Source: Nocardia cyriacigeorgica GUH-2
GTDB lineage: Bacteria > Actinomycetota > Actinomycetes > Mycobacteriales > Mycobacteriaceae
NCBI RefSeq assembly: GCF_000284035.1
Contig: NC_016887.1
Coordinates: 3,038,001 to 3,102,000 of the forward strand
DNA: 64,000 nucleotides
Direction: 5' to 3'
In this document: piece after piece, positions 46,759-55,570 of the stretch
Position numbering within the stretch: the first letter of the stretch is position 1
Layout: each line of letters begins with the position of its first letter
The notes under the pieces: model-generated
The model's database searches: none
The model's input: only the letters and a program-made list of their open reading frames with translations
What the model was told of the DNA's origin: nothing
Program-made: the position numbers and the translations under genes

Positions 46759-48924
46759 TCAGGCCGGGTCCGCGGCCTTCTCGGCCTGAGCGGTTTCCGC
46801 GGCCTGCTCGACGCGGGCGGGTCGGCGCCGATCACGCCAGATGAGTTTCAACAGCGCGGGCGTCAGCAGCATCCGCACCACCGTCGCGTCCAGGATGAGT
46901 GCTGCGATCATGCCGTAGGCGATGTATTTCATCAGCACCAGATCGGAGAACCCGAACGCTCCCGTCACGACGATGAGGATCGCCGCCGCCGAGGTGATCA
47001 CCCCGCCGGTGTGGGCGATGCCGTAGCGGATCGCCTCGGGCGGGTCGGCGCCCTCGGCGCGGGCCTCCGACATCCGCGACAGCAGAAACACCTCGTAGTC
47101 GGTGGACAGGCCGAACACCACGGTCACGATCAGCACCAGCACCGCGAACATCAGCGGACCGGGGGTGAAATCGAACAGGTCCGCGCCGTGGCCTTCGACG
47201 AAGATCCAGGTCAGGATGCCGAGGGTGGCGCCAAGGCTCAGTGCCGACATCGCCACCGCCTTGATCGCCAGCACCATGGACCGGAACGCCAGATACATCA
47301 ACGTCAGTGCGGCCGCTACCAGGATCGCCGCCAGTAGCGGCAGGCCTTCGATGAGGCCGTTGATGCTGTCACGTTCCAGGGCGGGTACCCCGGCCACCAT
47401 CACCTGTACCCCCTCGGGTGCGTCGATGGCACGCAGGGTGGCAATCGCGGTGTCGGCGGCGCGTTCGTCGACCAGACCGGCATTCAGGACGTTGATGCCG
47501 TCCTTGGTGGGAGCGGCCGGCTCGAACGGCCCGGTGAGTCCGGGAGTGTGGTTGGCCTGGAAGCGGATATCGCTGAGCTGCTGCGGATCCGCGCCGACCA
47601 CCACCAGTTTCAGCGGTTCGGTGCGGAAACCGGGGAACAGCTCGTCGAACTTCTCCTGCGCCACCCGCGCCGGGTTGTCGTCGGCGAGATAGCGTTCGCT
47701 CAGCCCGCCGAACTCGATGTGACGGAACGGCACGATCAACGCCAGCAGCGCCAGCACGATCGGCACGATCACCAGCCACGGCCGCTTCATCGCCAGCACC
47801 GCCAGCCGGGAGAAGAACCCGGCGTCGATCTCGGCGGCGGTCTTGGACTTCGAGAACCGATGCCAGCCCCACAGGTCGATGCGATGCCCGACGATGGCCA
47901 GCACCGCGGGCAGCGCCGTCACCGACAGCACCGCCGCCAGCAGCACCGAACTGATGCCGCCGTAGGGCACCGACCGCAACACCCCGTTCGGGTAGATGAG
48001 CAGCGCGCCCAGGCTGACGGCGATGATCGCCGCCGAGAACAACACGGTGCGCCCGGCGGTGGCGACGGTGCGGGCCACCGCGTCCTCGACGCTGCGCCCG
48101 GCGGCCAGTTCCTCCCGGAACCGGGTGACGGTGAACAGCCCGTAGTCGATGGCCAGGCCCAGGCTCACCAGCGTCACCACGGCGCTGGCGAACACGTTTA
48201 CCTCGATGTGGTCGGTGAGCAGCCGCATGATGCCCTGGGTGCCCAGGATGGTCATCCCGCCGATCAGCACCGGCAGCAACGCGGCGATCACGCCACCGAA
48301 CACGAAATACAGCAAGATCGCCACGATCGGCAGCGCGATCAGCTCGGCGCGGTGGATGTCGTCCTGCATGCCGTGGTTGATGCCCTCCACCACCGGTTGC
48401 AGCCCGGCCAGCTGGACCGTGGTCCCCGCGGGCCCGGCGCCCGGTTCACCGGCGCGCAGGTCGGATTTGATGGCGGTGTAGTTGTCGACGGTGGCGGTGC
48501 CTTCCCCGCGCAAGCCGACGCTGGCGAACGCGTGGGTGCGCGAGTCGTCGGCGAAGCCGCTGGTGAACGCGCTGTCCCAGTAGCTGTCGATCTTGAGGAT
48601 GCGGTCGGGATGCTCGCCGATCAACCCGGCCAGTTGCGCGGTGACCGCCTCCCGCACCTGCGGGTCGTCGACGGTGCGGCCCTCGGGGGCGGTGTAGAGC
48701 AGGATCAGGTCGCTGTCGGTGTCGCGGCCGAAGGTGGCGTCGGCCAGTTTCGACGCGGCGACCGATTCGCTGGATTCGTCGAACCAGCCCTCCTGGGTCA
48801 GCCGGCCCGACAGGTCGCGGCCGTAGAAACCGGACAGGGCGACCGCGAGCAGGAACACGGCGAAGACGAGATAGCGGTGGCGGTAGACGAACCGCCCCCA
48901 CCGTTGCGAGCCAGTGGAGATCAT
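46759..48924 (-). CDS. MMPL-family RND transporter
   Basis: This 721-residue inner-membrane protein has the MMPL layout: a first helix at about 15-33, a large extracytoplasmic loop, a block of helices from about 180 to 350, a second loop, and a last block from about 530 to 700. Conserved text includes SLGLAIDYGLFTVTRFREEL (about 250-269) and its partner VFGLSTDYEVFLLSRMSEAR (about 609-628), where the acidic D-Y pair in each repeat carries proton flow. MMPL proteins export lipids or siderophores. A lipoprotein gene ends 22 bases upstream on the same strand, so the two are probably one operon. Confidence 0.93.
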   Translation of the reverse strand: MISTGSQRWGRFVYRHRYLVFAVFLLAVALSGFYGRDLSGRLTQEGWFDESSESVAASKLADATFGRDTDSDLILLYTAPEGRTVDDPQVREAVTAQLAGLIGEHPDRILKIDSYWDSAFTSGFADDSRTHAFASVGLRGEGTATVDNYTAIKSDLRAGEPGAGPAGTTVQLAGLQPVVEGINHGMQDDIHRAELIALPIVAILLYFVFGGVIAALLPVLIGGMTILGTQGIMRLLTDHIEVNVFASAVVTLVSLGLAIDYGLFTVTRFREELAAGRSVEDAVARTVATAGRTVLFSAAIIAVSLGALLIYPNGVLRSVPYGGISSVLLAAVLSVTALPAVLAIVGHRIDLWGWHRFSKSKTAAEIDAGFFSRLAVLAMKRPWLVIVPIVLALLALIVPFRHIEFGGLSERYLADDNPARVAQEKFDELFPGFRTEPLKLVVVGADPQQLSDIRFQANHTPGLTGPFEPAAPTKDGINVLNAGLVDERAADTAIATLRAIDAPEGVQVMVAGVPALERDSINGLIEGLPLLAAILVAAALTLMYLAFRSMVLAIKAVAMSALSLGATLGILTWIFVEGHGADLFDFTPGPLMFAVLVLIVTVVFGLSTDYEVFLLSRMSEARAEGADPPEAIRYGIAHTGGVITSAAAILIVVTGAFGFSDLVLMKYIAYGMIAALILDATVVRMLLTPALLKLIWRDRRRPARVEQAAETAQAEKAADPA

Positions 48925-48946
48925 CGGTATCGGAGCGGATGCCGGG

Positions 48947-49501
48947 TCAGCCGCAGGCCGGGGTGCGGTAGTCGGCCGAGCGCAAGATGCCGCACAGATC
49001 GGTGCGCGAGATCTTCCACTTGCCGTCGATATACACGAAATGCACGACGGTGGTGCGGATCTGGGTGCCGGTGCCGTCCTTGTCCAGGCGCATGGTGGCG
49101 GTCAGGGTGCCGTCGTGATTGTCGAACACCGGGTCGGTGACGCCGTAGACGGCGTGCGGGTTGTCCTGCAACGCCTTGTACATGTCCGGGATGGCGTCGC
49201 GGAACGCCTCACCGTCTTCGATGAGCGCGGTGCGCTCCTCGTCGGGCAGCGCCGGATCCAGCGCCCGCTTGATCTGGGCGTCGAGTTCGGCCGCGGTGGG
49301 CAGCACCCGGGCGGCGACCGCGGAGGAGGTGGCGGCCGCCGAGGACGACAGGGCCGCGTTGGCCGCGGAGCGGGCCGCGGCGACGGCATCGTCGTCGACT
49401 CCCGAACCACAGGCCGAGGTGGCGGCCAGCGCGGCCAGTGCCGCGGCCGCCAGTGCGGCGCGGACAGGTCGGGCGGCGCGGGAGAAGGGTGTGTAACGCA
49501 T
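48947..49501 (-). CDS. Secreted lipoprotein, MTB12/Cfp2-like
   Basis: This 184-residue protein has a signal peptide ending in a lipobox-like ATSAC (about 28-32). The mature part contains PTAAELDAQIKRALDPALPD near residue 68, a stretch I recognise from the MTB12/Cfp2 low-molecular-weight antigen family, then IRTTVVHFVYIDGKWKISRT near the C-terminus, in keeping with its NTF2-like fold. It should be an extracytoplasmic, membrane-tethered protein. It lies 22 bases upstream of the MMPL gene and may be an accessory subunit, similar in position to MmpS proteins. A GTG 3 bases before the ATG is an alternative start. Confidence 0.75.
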   Translation of the reverse strand: MRYTPFSRAARPVRAALAAAALAALAATSACGSGVDDDAVAAARSAANAALSSSAAATSSAVAARVLPTAAELDAQIKRALDPALPDEERTALIEDGEAFRDAIPDMYKALQDNPHAVYGVTDPVFDNHDGTLTATMRLDKDGTGTQIRTTVVHFVYIDGKWKISRTDLCGILRSADYRTPACG

Positions 49502-49507
49502 CACTAC

Positions 49508-49858
49508 CTACATACCATCGATCACGGAGCTTATTCGGCCCAGCAGCGCCCGGACCGTGGTGACGTCGCGGTCGGCGACGGTGGGTTCGGCCTCGGGGAC
49601 CAGATCACGCACCAATGCGATCACGCTGCGTTCGTCGTCGAGATCGATATCGGTCACCTTGACCTCCGCGACGGCGACCACGTCCTCGGGGGCGGGCACG
49701 TCGGTGTCGAGGTCGGCGCGGTAGATCTCGAGGCGCAGGGTGGAGCGGACAGTGCGGAAGGCGAACGGCCGGCCGTCGTCGGTCGTCCCGAATCCGTGAG
49801 CAAACGGACCAATCGTTAAGTCGTCGATCGAAAATCCCGAAGGATGTTCTGATTTCAA
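49508..49858 (-). CDS. Conserved hypothetical protein leading the lipoprotein-MMPL operon
   Basis: This 116-residue soluble protein is predicted from TTG 49858, which has AGGAG 6 bases upstream; an earlier TTG at 49936 has no ribosome-binding site. It reads as beta-rich at first (IGPFAHGFGTTDDGRPFAFR, about 16-35), then LRLEIYRADLDTDVPAPEDVV and a mixed C-terminal half. I do not recognise it. Its first 30 codons are AT-richer than the rest and than its neighbours. It ends 6 bases before the lipoprotein start, so the three genes form an operon, and the LppL gene is divergent. Confidence 0.6.
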   Translation of the reverse strand: MKSEHPSGFSIDDLTIGPFAHGFGTTDDGRPFAFRTVRSTLRLEIYRADLDTDVPAPEDVVAVAEVKVTDIDLDDERSVIALVRDLVPEAEPTVADRDVTTVRALLGRISSVIDGM

Positions 49859-50018
49859 CCGGAACTCCTGACATTGGACGTTGTGCTGGCTCAACCGTAA
49901 CTCCCCATCACAATTATCCGTCGGAGGCGGTCGCAAACCCCTCCCGCGTGCTCACCGCACCGCCCGTGGTCAGATGGTGTGGTTCGCGGTTGTGTCACAA
50001 GGTAGAAGGAGTTCGTGG

Positions 50019-51050
50019 ATGCGCCCACGCGGCTCGGTCCCCGCAATACTGGCAGGTGTGACGGTGCTGGCATTGCTGGCGGGCTGTTCGTCCGAGACCG
50101 ACCCGGACAAGGTGCCAACCCGTGATCCTGCCACCGCCGCCGTCTCTCCCGAACAGGCCACCACCCCCGCCGGCTCCGTGCAGGCGGTGCCCGCGCCGAT
50201 CGGCGCACTCGTCGCCGAGGCGCGGACCGGCCGGATCGCCGCCCTGGACGCGCGCCCCGACACGGCCGCGGTCTACCTCATCGACCCGGCGAATCCCGCG
50301 CCGGAAGCGACCAAGACCGTCGCGCTGGCGGCTCCCGGCGCCACCGTGGTGCAGGGCGCGCCCGGCGAAGTGCTGATCCCCACGACCGGGCGGGTGCTGC
50401 GCGTGGACGTCACCACCGGTGCCGTCACCGAGATCCCCGTCGACGGCGACGCGCGTTCGGTGCACCCGGGTGCCGACGGCGGGCTCATCGTCGGCACCGC
50501 CGACGGCCGGGTGCTCTGGCTCGACGCGCAGGGCCGGGTCGGCGACAGCGTGGACGGGCTGATCTCGGCGGATGCGCTGGCCGTGGCCGGTGACCGGGTG
50601 GCGGTGCTGGATCGCCGCCAGACCTCGATCACCGAGATCGACCCCGCTGAAGACCACCTCGGGCTGGCGCTGCGTGCCGGTGACGGGGCCACCCACATGA
50701 TCGGTGACCGGTTCGGGCGCATCGTCGTCACCGACACCGCCGGCGGGGAACTGCTGGTGTACACGACCGGACCGCTCGTGTTGCATCAGCGTTTCCCGGT
50801 AAGATCGTCGCCTTACGCACTCGCCTACGACCAACGGTCGGACACCGTCTGGGTGACGTGCACGCAGAGCAACGAAGTCGTCGGTTTCGACCTGTCGACG
50901 GGTATACCGGAGGAAGTGGGCCGCTACCCCACCGTCGGGCAACCGAACTCGGTGACCGTCGATGAGCGCAGCGGCGATCTGTTCGTCGGGTCCGCGACCG
51001 GTGACGGTCTGCAGCGGATCCGTGCGGACGAGCGGAAGAGAGGGCAGTGA
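50019..51050 (+). CDS. lppL: LppL-type lipoprotein with beta-propeller-like repeats
   Basis: This 343-residue protein has a signal peptide with a clear lipobox LLAGC (about 19-23) and a mature part made of repeated strand groups with D/N-G turns (for example [20 protein letters not shown] and [20 protein letters not shown]), typical of a YncE/NHL-like propeller. It is probably a surface-anchored binding protein. It precedes pyrD, as lppL does in M. tuberculosis (Rv2138, Rv2139, from memory). AGGAG lies 7 bases before the ATG. Its stop overlaps the start of the next gene by one base (TGATG). Confidence 0.88.
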   Translation: MRPRGSVPAILAGVTVLALLAGCSSETDPDKVPTRDPATAAVSPEQATTPAGSVQAVPAPIGALVAEARTGRIAALDARPDTAAVYLIDPANPAPEATKTVALAAPGATVVQGAPGEVLIPTTGRVLRVDVTTGAVTEIPVDGDARSVHPGADGGLIVGTADGRVLWLDAQGRVGDSVDGLISADALAVAGDRVAVLDRRQTSITEIDPAEDHLGLALRAGDGATHMIGDRFGRIVVTDTAGGELLVYTTGPLVLHQRFPVRSSPYALAYDQRSDTVWVTCTQSNEVVGFDLSTGIPEEVGRYPTVGQPNSVTVDERSGDLFVGSATGDGLQRIRADERKRGQ

Positions 51051-51301
51051 TGGCAGCGAGCCGGCGCGCGGCGCTACCGGCCGGCTGGGAAACCAGCACC
51101 GACGACTACGAATACGTGCCGCTGCGGCTGCCACCGGATGTGACCAGGGTGACCGCGTCGATGCGGCTGGCGATCCAGGCCGAGTACGGCGGCTGGGAAC
51201 TGTCGCGGGTGCGCGCCTACACCGACGGCAGCCGCCGAGTCCTGCTGCGGCGCCGCCGCACCCCGCTGAGCAGCCCGGTCACCTCCGGGCCGGGGATGTG
51301 A
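51050..51301 (+). CDS. DUF5703-family small protein
   Basis: This 83-residue protein contains [20 protein letters not shown] (about 19-38) and [20 protein letters not shown] (about 42-61), then a basic tail ([11 protein letters not shown]). The two blocks match the small actinobacterial DUF5703 proteins found beside pyrD. The function is unknown; the basic tail may bind nucleic acid or phospholipid. It overlaps lppL by one base and lies 5 bases before the pyrD ATG, so all three are co-expressed. GAGGG precedes the ATG. Confidence 0.8.
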   Translation: MAASRRAALPAGWETSTDDYEYVPLRLPPDVTRVTASMRLAIQAEYGGWELSRVRAYTDGSRRVLLRRRRTPLSSPVTSGPGM

Positions 51302-51306
51302 GCTCG

Positions 51307-52389
51307 ATGCTGTACCGATTATTGCTGCGGGTGATGTTCCTGGTTCCGCCCGAGCGCATCCACCATCTCGTCTTCGCCGTCCTGCGCGCGGCCACCGCGT
51401 TCCCGCCCTCGCGGTCTGTGCTCGAGCGGCTGCTGGTCAACCACGATCCGATCCTGCGTAGCACCGTGTTCGGGGTCGAATTCCCGGCGCCGCTGGGGTT
51501 GGCCGCGGGCTTCGACAAGAACGCCACCGGCGCCGACGCGTGGGGTCCGATGGGTTTCGGGTTCGCCGAGATCGGCACCGTCACCGCGCAGGCCCAGCCC
51601 GGGAACCCGGCGCCGCGTCTGTTCCGGCTGCCCGCCGACCGGGCGCTGATCAACCGCATGGGTTTCAACAACGAGGGCGCGGCCGCCGCCGCGGCGCGAC
51701 TGCATGCCCGGCGCCGCCCGACGGTGCCGATCGGGGCCAATATCGGCAAGACCAAGATCGTCGAACCCGAGCACGCCGCCGAGGACTACGCCACCAGCGC
51801 CCGGCTGCTGGGTCCACTGGCCGATTTCGTCGTGGTCAACGTCAGCTCCCCCAACACTCCCGGCCTGCGTGATCTGCAAGCAGTGGAGTCGCTGCGTCCG
51901 CTGCTGCGCGCGGTGCTCGACACCGTCGAGGTGCCGGTGCTGGTGAAGATCGCACCGGATCTGTCCGACGACGATATCGACGCCGTCGCCGATCTGGCGG
52001 TGGAGCTGGGGCTGGCCGGGATCGTGGCCACCAACACCACCATCGGCCGTGACGGGCTGGCCAGTGACGCGGCCACCGTCGAGCAGATCGGGGCGGGTGG
52101 GCTGTCGGGTCCGCCGGTGGCCGATCGTTCCCTCGAGGTGCTGCGCAGGCTGTACGCCCGGGTCGGTGACCGGCTGGTGCTGGTGTCGGTGGGCGGTATC
52201 GAAACCGTCGATCAGGCGTGGGAACGCATCCGCGCGGGGGCGAGCTTGTTGCAGGGCTACACCGGATTCATCTACGGCGGGCTGCTGTGGACGCGCCGCA
52301 TTCATCGGGGGCTGGCGCAGAAGCTGCGCGAGAACGGCTACGCGAGCCTGGCCGAGGCCGTGGGCTCGGAGCACACCGCGCCCGCCTGA
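51307..52389 (+). CDS. pyrD: Dihydroorotate dehydrogenase (quinone), class 2
   Basis: This 360-residue enzyme oxidises dihydroorotate to orotate with quinone in pyrimidine synthesis, bound to the membrane by an N-terminal helical segment (about 1-30). FMN and substrate residues are in [13 protein letters not shown] (about 58-70), NRMGFNNEG (about 117-125), [15 protein letters not shown] (about 178-192, the catalytic Ser is one of the S-S pair) and [10 protein letters not shown]. The ATG was chosen to match the M. tuberculosis start; a GTG 9 bases upstream overlaps the DUF5703 stop and is possible. The stop codon lies in the loop of a hairpin. Confidence 0.96.
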   Translation: MLYRLLLRVMFLVPPERIHHLVFAVLRAATAFPPSRSVLERLLVNHDPILRSTVFGVEFPAPLGLAAGFDKNATGADAWGPMGFGFAEIGTVTAQAQPGNPAPRLFRLPADRALINRMGFNNEGAAAAAARLHARRRPTVPIGANIGKTKIVEPEHAAEDYATSARLLGPLADFVVVNVSSPNTPGLRDLQAVESLRPLLRAVLDTVEVPVLVKIAPDLSDDDIDAVADLAVELGLAGIVATNTTIGRDGLASDAATVEQIGAGGLSGPPVADRSLEVLRRLYARVGDRLVLVSVGGIETVDQAWERIRAGASLLQGYTGFIYGGLLWTRRIHRGLAQKLRENGYASLAEAVGSEHTAPA

Positions 52390-52398
52390 GCGGGCGCG
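52377..52398. terminator. Bidirectional hairpin terminator enclosing the pyrD stop codon
   Basis: CGCGCCCGC (52377-52385) and GCGGGCGCG (52390-52398) pair perfectly around the loop CTGA, whose last three bases are the pyrD stop. The stop of the convergent gene is at 52400, so one structure can end both transcripts. Confidence 0.6.
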
Positions 52399-52399
52399 G

Positions 52400-52765
52400 T
52401 CAGCTGAGCACGCAGGGCGGGTCGCCCGCGAACCGGACATCGTCGTCCAGGTCCGCGGGCACCGTCGCGCCCTCGAGGATCCGGGCGCTGAGGCGCTTGT
52501 AGAGCAGCACCAGGGCGTGTTCCCACAGCAGTCCGAGCAGCCCGGCAAGGTTCGCGCCGTGGGCGAGGGCGGTCTGGTCGTAGACCAGGGCCGGGTCGCT
52601 GACGATTTCGTCGAGTTCCATACCGGCGCGGGCCTGTTCGGCGGTCAGCCGCCGATCCGGTAGCCAGCTCAGCCGCCAGGGCGTGGCGTGCTCACCGGGC
52701 ACACGATGGGCTGTCTCGGGGGTGATATCGCTGGTCATCGACCAGTCGGTGGCGTAGATGGTCAC
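52400..52765 (-). CDS. Conserved hypothetical protein
   Basis: This 121-residue soluble protein begins with GTG 52765, 5 bases after AGGAGG, so the start is firm. It contains RLSWLPDRRLTAEQARAGME (about 31-50), a mid-protein ALVYDQTALAHGANLAGLLG, and a C-terminal WEHALVLLYKRLSARILEGA helix. It is likely all-alpha apart from the first 15 residues. I do not recognise a family and see no catalytic residues. It converges on pyrD, and its promoter shares the 351-base intergenic region with the PfkB-like gene. Confidence 0.6.
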   Translation of the reverse strand: MTIYATDWSMTSDITPETAHRVPGEHATPWRLSWLPDRRLTAEQARAGMELDEIVSDPALVYDQTALAHGANLAGLLGLLWEHALVLLYKRLSARILEGATVPADLDDDVRFAGDPPCVLS

Positions 52766-53116
52766 AGCTGCCTCCTGACGAACTCCGGCACCGAGACCGG
52801 GCCGGAACTTCTCCGGCGCGGCGTCGCTACCGTCGTGCGGAGCGGGATGGGGGTCGGGCGCTACCGCGAGGGTGTGGATGCGTCCGGGTCCGTCCCGATG
52901 CGGCCGGCGGGCTGTGGGTGCCTGCGCCGGCGGCTGCCGATCCTCAGCGTCGTTGTCATCACCAGGGCCTCCCGTCCGTCTGGTGCGGCGCTATCTCACC
53001 ACCAGTGTGTCATTTGCCGGAAGTGGCGGTCAATTGCCGTTGCGATATGGTAATTGCCGGAATGTCTGGTGGTTAAACCTCGTTCACGATCGGTAAATGC
53101 CGAAAGGTGGGACGCC
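52766..53116. other. 351-base intergenic region with phased direct repeats
   Basis: No gene is seen. The first 240 bases are ordinary GC-rich sequence and presumably hold the promoter of the minus-strand hypothetical. The last 110 bases are AT-richer and carry the direct repeats described at 53012-53105, leading into the PfkB-like gene at 53117. Confidence 0.6.
53012..53105 (+). repeat. Phased direct repeats of A-A/T-T-T-G-C-C-G type
   Basis: The 11-base unit occurs at 53012-53022 (ATTTGCCGGAA), 53032-53042 (AATTGCCGTTG) and 53052-53062 (AATTGCCGGAA), exactly 20 bases apart, about two helical turns. A fourth, weaker copy (AAATGCCGAAA) lies at 53095-53105, 12 bases before the ATG of the PfkB-like gene. 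Same-face spacing is typical of binding sites for a cooperative regulator. Confidence 0.7.
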
Positions 53117-54598
53117 ATGGTCCAGCAGGACTCGGGCATGGTCGCCGTGCGCAACATCCTCACGCGCCTGTGCAAGCGGTCGGGTCTGAGCCCGGAACGG
53201 TTGCGCACCACCGAGATCGACGTCGGACCGCTGCTGGATCTGCCCGCGGTACGCCGCCACGCCCACCGCACCGGCTTGTCCCCTGAGGAGGCGGTGCTGC
53301 CGGTGGTGCGCGATCTGGCCCGTCACCTGCCCGCGACCCACCGTCTGATCACCGATGCCGAATTGTCACTGGGCCTGTTGCGCGAGGACACGCCCGACGG
53401 TGTCGATCTGGATCGCCTCTACGCCCAGGATCTCGGCGAGCGCCGCGAATACCTGACCCAGCAGTGGCAGTTGCTGCACGAGGCCGCCGACGCCGACCAC
53501 ATCCCACCCGCACCGACGGTGCGGTCGTTGCGCGCAACCCCCGAACGTCGCGCCTTCAGCGCCCTGGCCGGGCTGTTGACCACCGGACCGGTGTTCGGCT
53601 CCCCCGTCGACGCCGGCATCACCGTCACCACCACGGACGCGCACGAGCCGGCGCCGGGTGTGCTGACGGTGATCGGCGACGCGGTCATCGACCACATCTA
53701 CCGCGTCGACCACGTCCCGGCCGCGGGCACCTCCACCCGTGGCAGTTTCGAAGCTCATCCCGGCGGCAAGGGCCTCAACCGCGCGGTGGCCGCCGCCCGG
53801 CTGGGCCTGGATGTGCGGTTGGTGGCCGCCGTCGGTGACGACGAGGCGGGCCGGCAGATCCTGGATTATCTGCGCGCGGAGAACGTCGACACCGAACTGG
53901 TGAGCATCGTGCGCGACGCGGCCACCCCGGTGACCTCGGTGATGATCACCGCCACCGGTGTGGCCGCCAGCATCGGCTGCAAGGACGACCGCATCCGTCT
54001 CGGCGAACGCGAACTCACCGGCCCGGCCCTCAACGGCGCCCTGGCCGCCTCCGACGCCATCCTGCTGACCTTCGAGCAGCCTTTGCCGGTGATCGAGCAG
54101 GTGATGGCGCGGGTGCGGCGGATGCGGCCGCGGCCGCTGCTGATGGTGCATCCGGCGCCGCCGGTGGACGCGCCGCAGCATCTGTATCAGCATCTGGGGG
54201 CGGTCGATTACCTGATGGGCGCCACCTGGGAGCTGGATGAGATGGTGCCGGAGGTCAAGGCCACCTCCGGCGATCACATCGCCCGGCATCTGCGCGCGCT
54301 CGGGGTCCGAACCGTCTGTGTCATCGACGATTTCGCGTGCACGGTGCGGTCGGAGGATCTCGATCTCGACGTCGGCCGCTTCCCCGCCGCGCTCAGCGAT
54401 TCCCCCGGAGCCCGGGCCGCATTCGCCGGGGCATTGGCGTATAGGCTCCTGTCGGCGCGCCGCCCGGCGCAGGAACAGGACTACGTCTGGGCGACCGCTG
54501 CGATGGTGGCGACCCAGTCCTTCGGTGACATCCCGGGCGCCATGCCGCTGGCAGGCGAGATCGACCGACTCGTCCGGCTCGGCCCGGAAGAGCGGTAA
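53117..54598 (+). CDS. PfkB-fold protein with degenerate kinase motifs and novel N-terminal domain
   Basis: This 493-residue protein has an N-terminal region (1-175) of unknown family, with helix-turn-helix-like text LTRLCKRSGLSPERLRTTEI (15-34) and LPAVRRHAHRTGLSPEEAVL (42-61). From about 182 it is a ribokinase/PfkB fold: GDAVIDHIYRVDHVPAAGTS (187-206), the substrate GGKG at 216-219, and VMITATGVAASIG. Three kinase motifs have decayed: the anion-hole G-x-G-D is replaced by GARA at 431-434, so the catalytic Asp is Ala434; the N-x-x-E magnesium motif is A-T-W-E (369-372); and the ATP-loop T-L-G-x-x-G is replaced by VIDDFAC (402-408). It looks like a sugar- or nucleoside-binding regulator, not a kinase. 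AAGGTGG precedes ATG 53117, which is preferred over an upstream start inside the repeats. Confidence 0.85.
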   Translation: MVQQDSGMVAVRNILTRLCKRSGLSPERLRTTEIDVGPLLDLPAVRRHAHRTGLSPEEAVLPVVRDLARHLPATHRLITDAELSLGLLREDTPDGVDLDRLYAQDLGERREYLTQQWQLLHEAADADHIPPAPTVRSLRATPERRAFSALAGLLTTGPVFGSPVDAGITVTTTDAHEPAPGVLTVIGDAVIDHIYRVDHVPAAGTSTRGSFEAHPGGKGLNRAVAAARLGLDVRLVAAVGDDEAGRQILDYLRAENVDTELVSIVRDAATPVTSVMITATGVAASIGCKDDRIRLGERELTGPALNGALAASDAILLTFEQPLPVIEQVMARVRRMRPRPLLMVHPAPPVDAPQHLYQHLGAVDYLMGATWELDEMVPEVKATSGDHIARHLRALGVRTVCVIDDFACTVRSEDLDLDVGRFPAALSDSPGARAAFAGALAYRLLSARRPAQEQDYVWATAAMVATQSFGDIPGAMPLAGEIDRLVRLGPEER

Positions 54599-54688
54599 CC
54601 ACACCACTCGAGGTTCGGTACGGCCGCGATCGCGCAGCACGCACCGGACCGGCGGGGCACCACGACCCCGTACGACACAGGAGGCGCG

Positions 54689-55357
54689 TTGACCATAGTT
54701 GCGGTACCGACCGGCGACACCGGTCACCGGTTCACCCGCGGCGGGCGCGATATCAGGGTCCGGGTCCAGGAAGTGGCAGGCGGCGCCGGCGACGGGCATG
54801 TGCTCGTCTTCGGCGAACCGGCCGACAACTGCCTGGTCCGGGTGCATTCGCGCTGCCTCTACGGCGAAGCACTCGGTTCCCAGGATTGCGATTGCGGCCC
54901 CGAACTGGCCAAGGCCCTCGACCGCATCCAGGACGAAGGCGCCGGTGTGCTGGTGTATCTGGAGCAGGAGGGCCGCGGCTGCGGACTGGTGGCCAAGGCG
55001 CACGGCTACCGCGAAAGCGAACGCTCCGGCGCCGACACCTTCACCAGCTATGAACGCCTCGGCCTGCCCGCCGACGCCCGCACCTACACCCACGCCGCGA
55101 CCAGCCTGCTCGGATTGGGGTTGTCGCGGGTGCGGCTGCTGACCAACAACCCCGACAAGGTCGCCGCCCTCACCGCCGCCGGTATCGCGGTCACCGCGGT
55201 CCCGCTGGCCACCACCCCCCTCAGCGACCGGGCGGCGCAGTATCTGGAGGCCAAACGCCAGCGGCGCGGGCACTGGATCCCCACCGACACTTCCTCCTGG
55301 GAGTCGCAGGCGGCGCTGCTGGATCGGCCCGAACCCCAGCCGCACGGCCGGAACTAG
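54689..55357 (+). CDS. GTP cyclohydrolase II-like protein (RibA family, stand-alone)
   Basis: This 222-residue protein matches GTP cyclohydrolase II, which opens GTP in the first step of riboflavin synthesis. The zinc ligands Cys56, Cys67 and Cys69 (HSRCLYGEALGSQDCDCG) and the candidate catalytic Tyr107 (KAHGYRES) are present, with LLTNNPDKVAAL near residue 150 for guanine recognition. The substrate loop reads EGRGCGL instead of the usual EGRNIGL. It is stand-alone and not fused to RibB, and no other riboflavin gene is nearby, so a role outside housekeeping riboflavin synthesis is likely. The start is TTG 54689 after GGAGG. It follows the PfkB-like gene by 90 bases, probably in one unit. Confidence 0.88.
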   Translation: MTIVAVPTGDTGHRFTRGGRDIRVRVQEVAGGAGDGHVLVFGEPADNCLVRVHSRCLYGEALGSQDCDCGPELAKALDRIQDEGAGVLVYLEQEGRGCGLVAKAHGYRESERSGADTFTSYERLGLPADARTYTHAATSLLGLGLSRVRLLTNNPDKVAALTAAGIAVTAVPLATTPLSDRAAQYLEAKRQRRGHWIPTDTSSWESQAALLDRPEPQPHGRN

Positions 55358-55570
55358 CGTCGCGACAGGCCGGTCCGGGATGCTGCCGTGCGCCCGGGCC
55401 GGTAGCTGGGGAGGTTTCGTTACCCAGGTCACAAATGTCCGGTTTCCCGCTACCATGAGTGAGCCGCGTCACTCGGTGCCGCGCTCTCGGTGCGCCCGCA
55501 CAGATCGCCGCGCCGCCGGGCGAGGGCCGCCGAGGCGCTCGGTTCACGCAGCGACATCGGGAAACGGAAC

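Noticed and set aside
53366..55456. A 696-codon minus-strand open frame over the PfkB-like and RibA-like genes
   Set aside because: Composition is low-complexity Gly/Arg/Val, it lacks a ribosome-binding site, and it is antisense to two genes with recognisable motifs.
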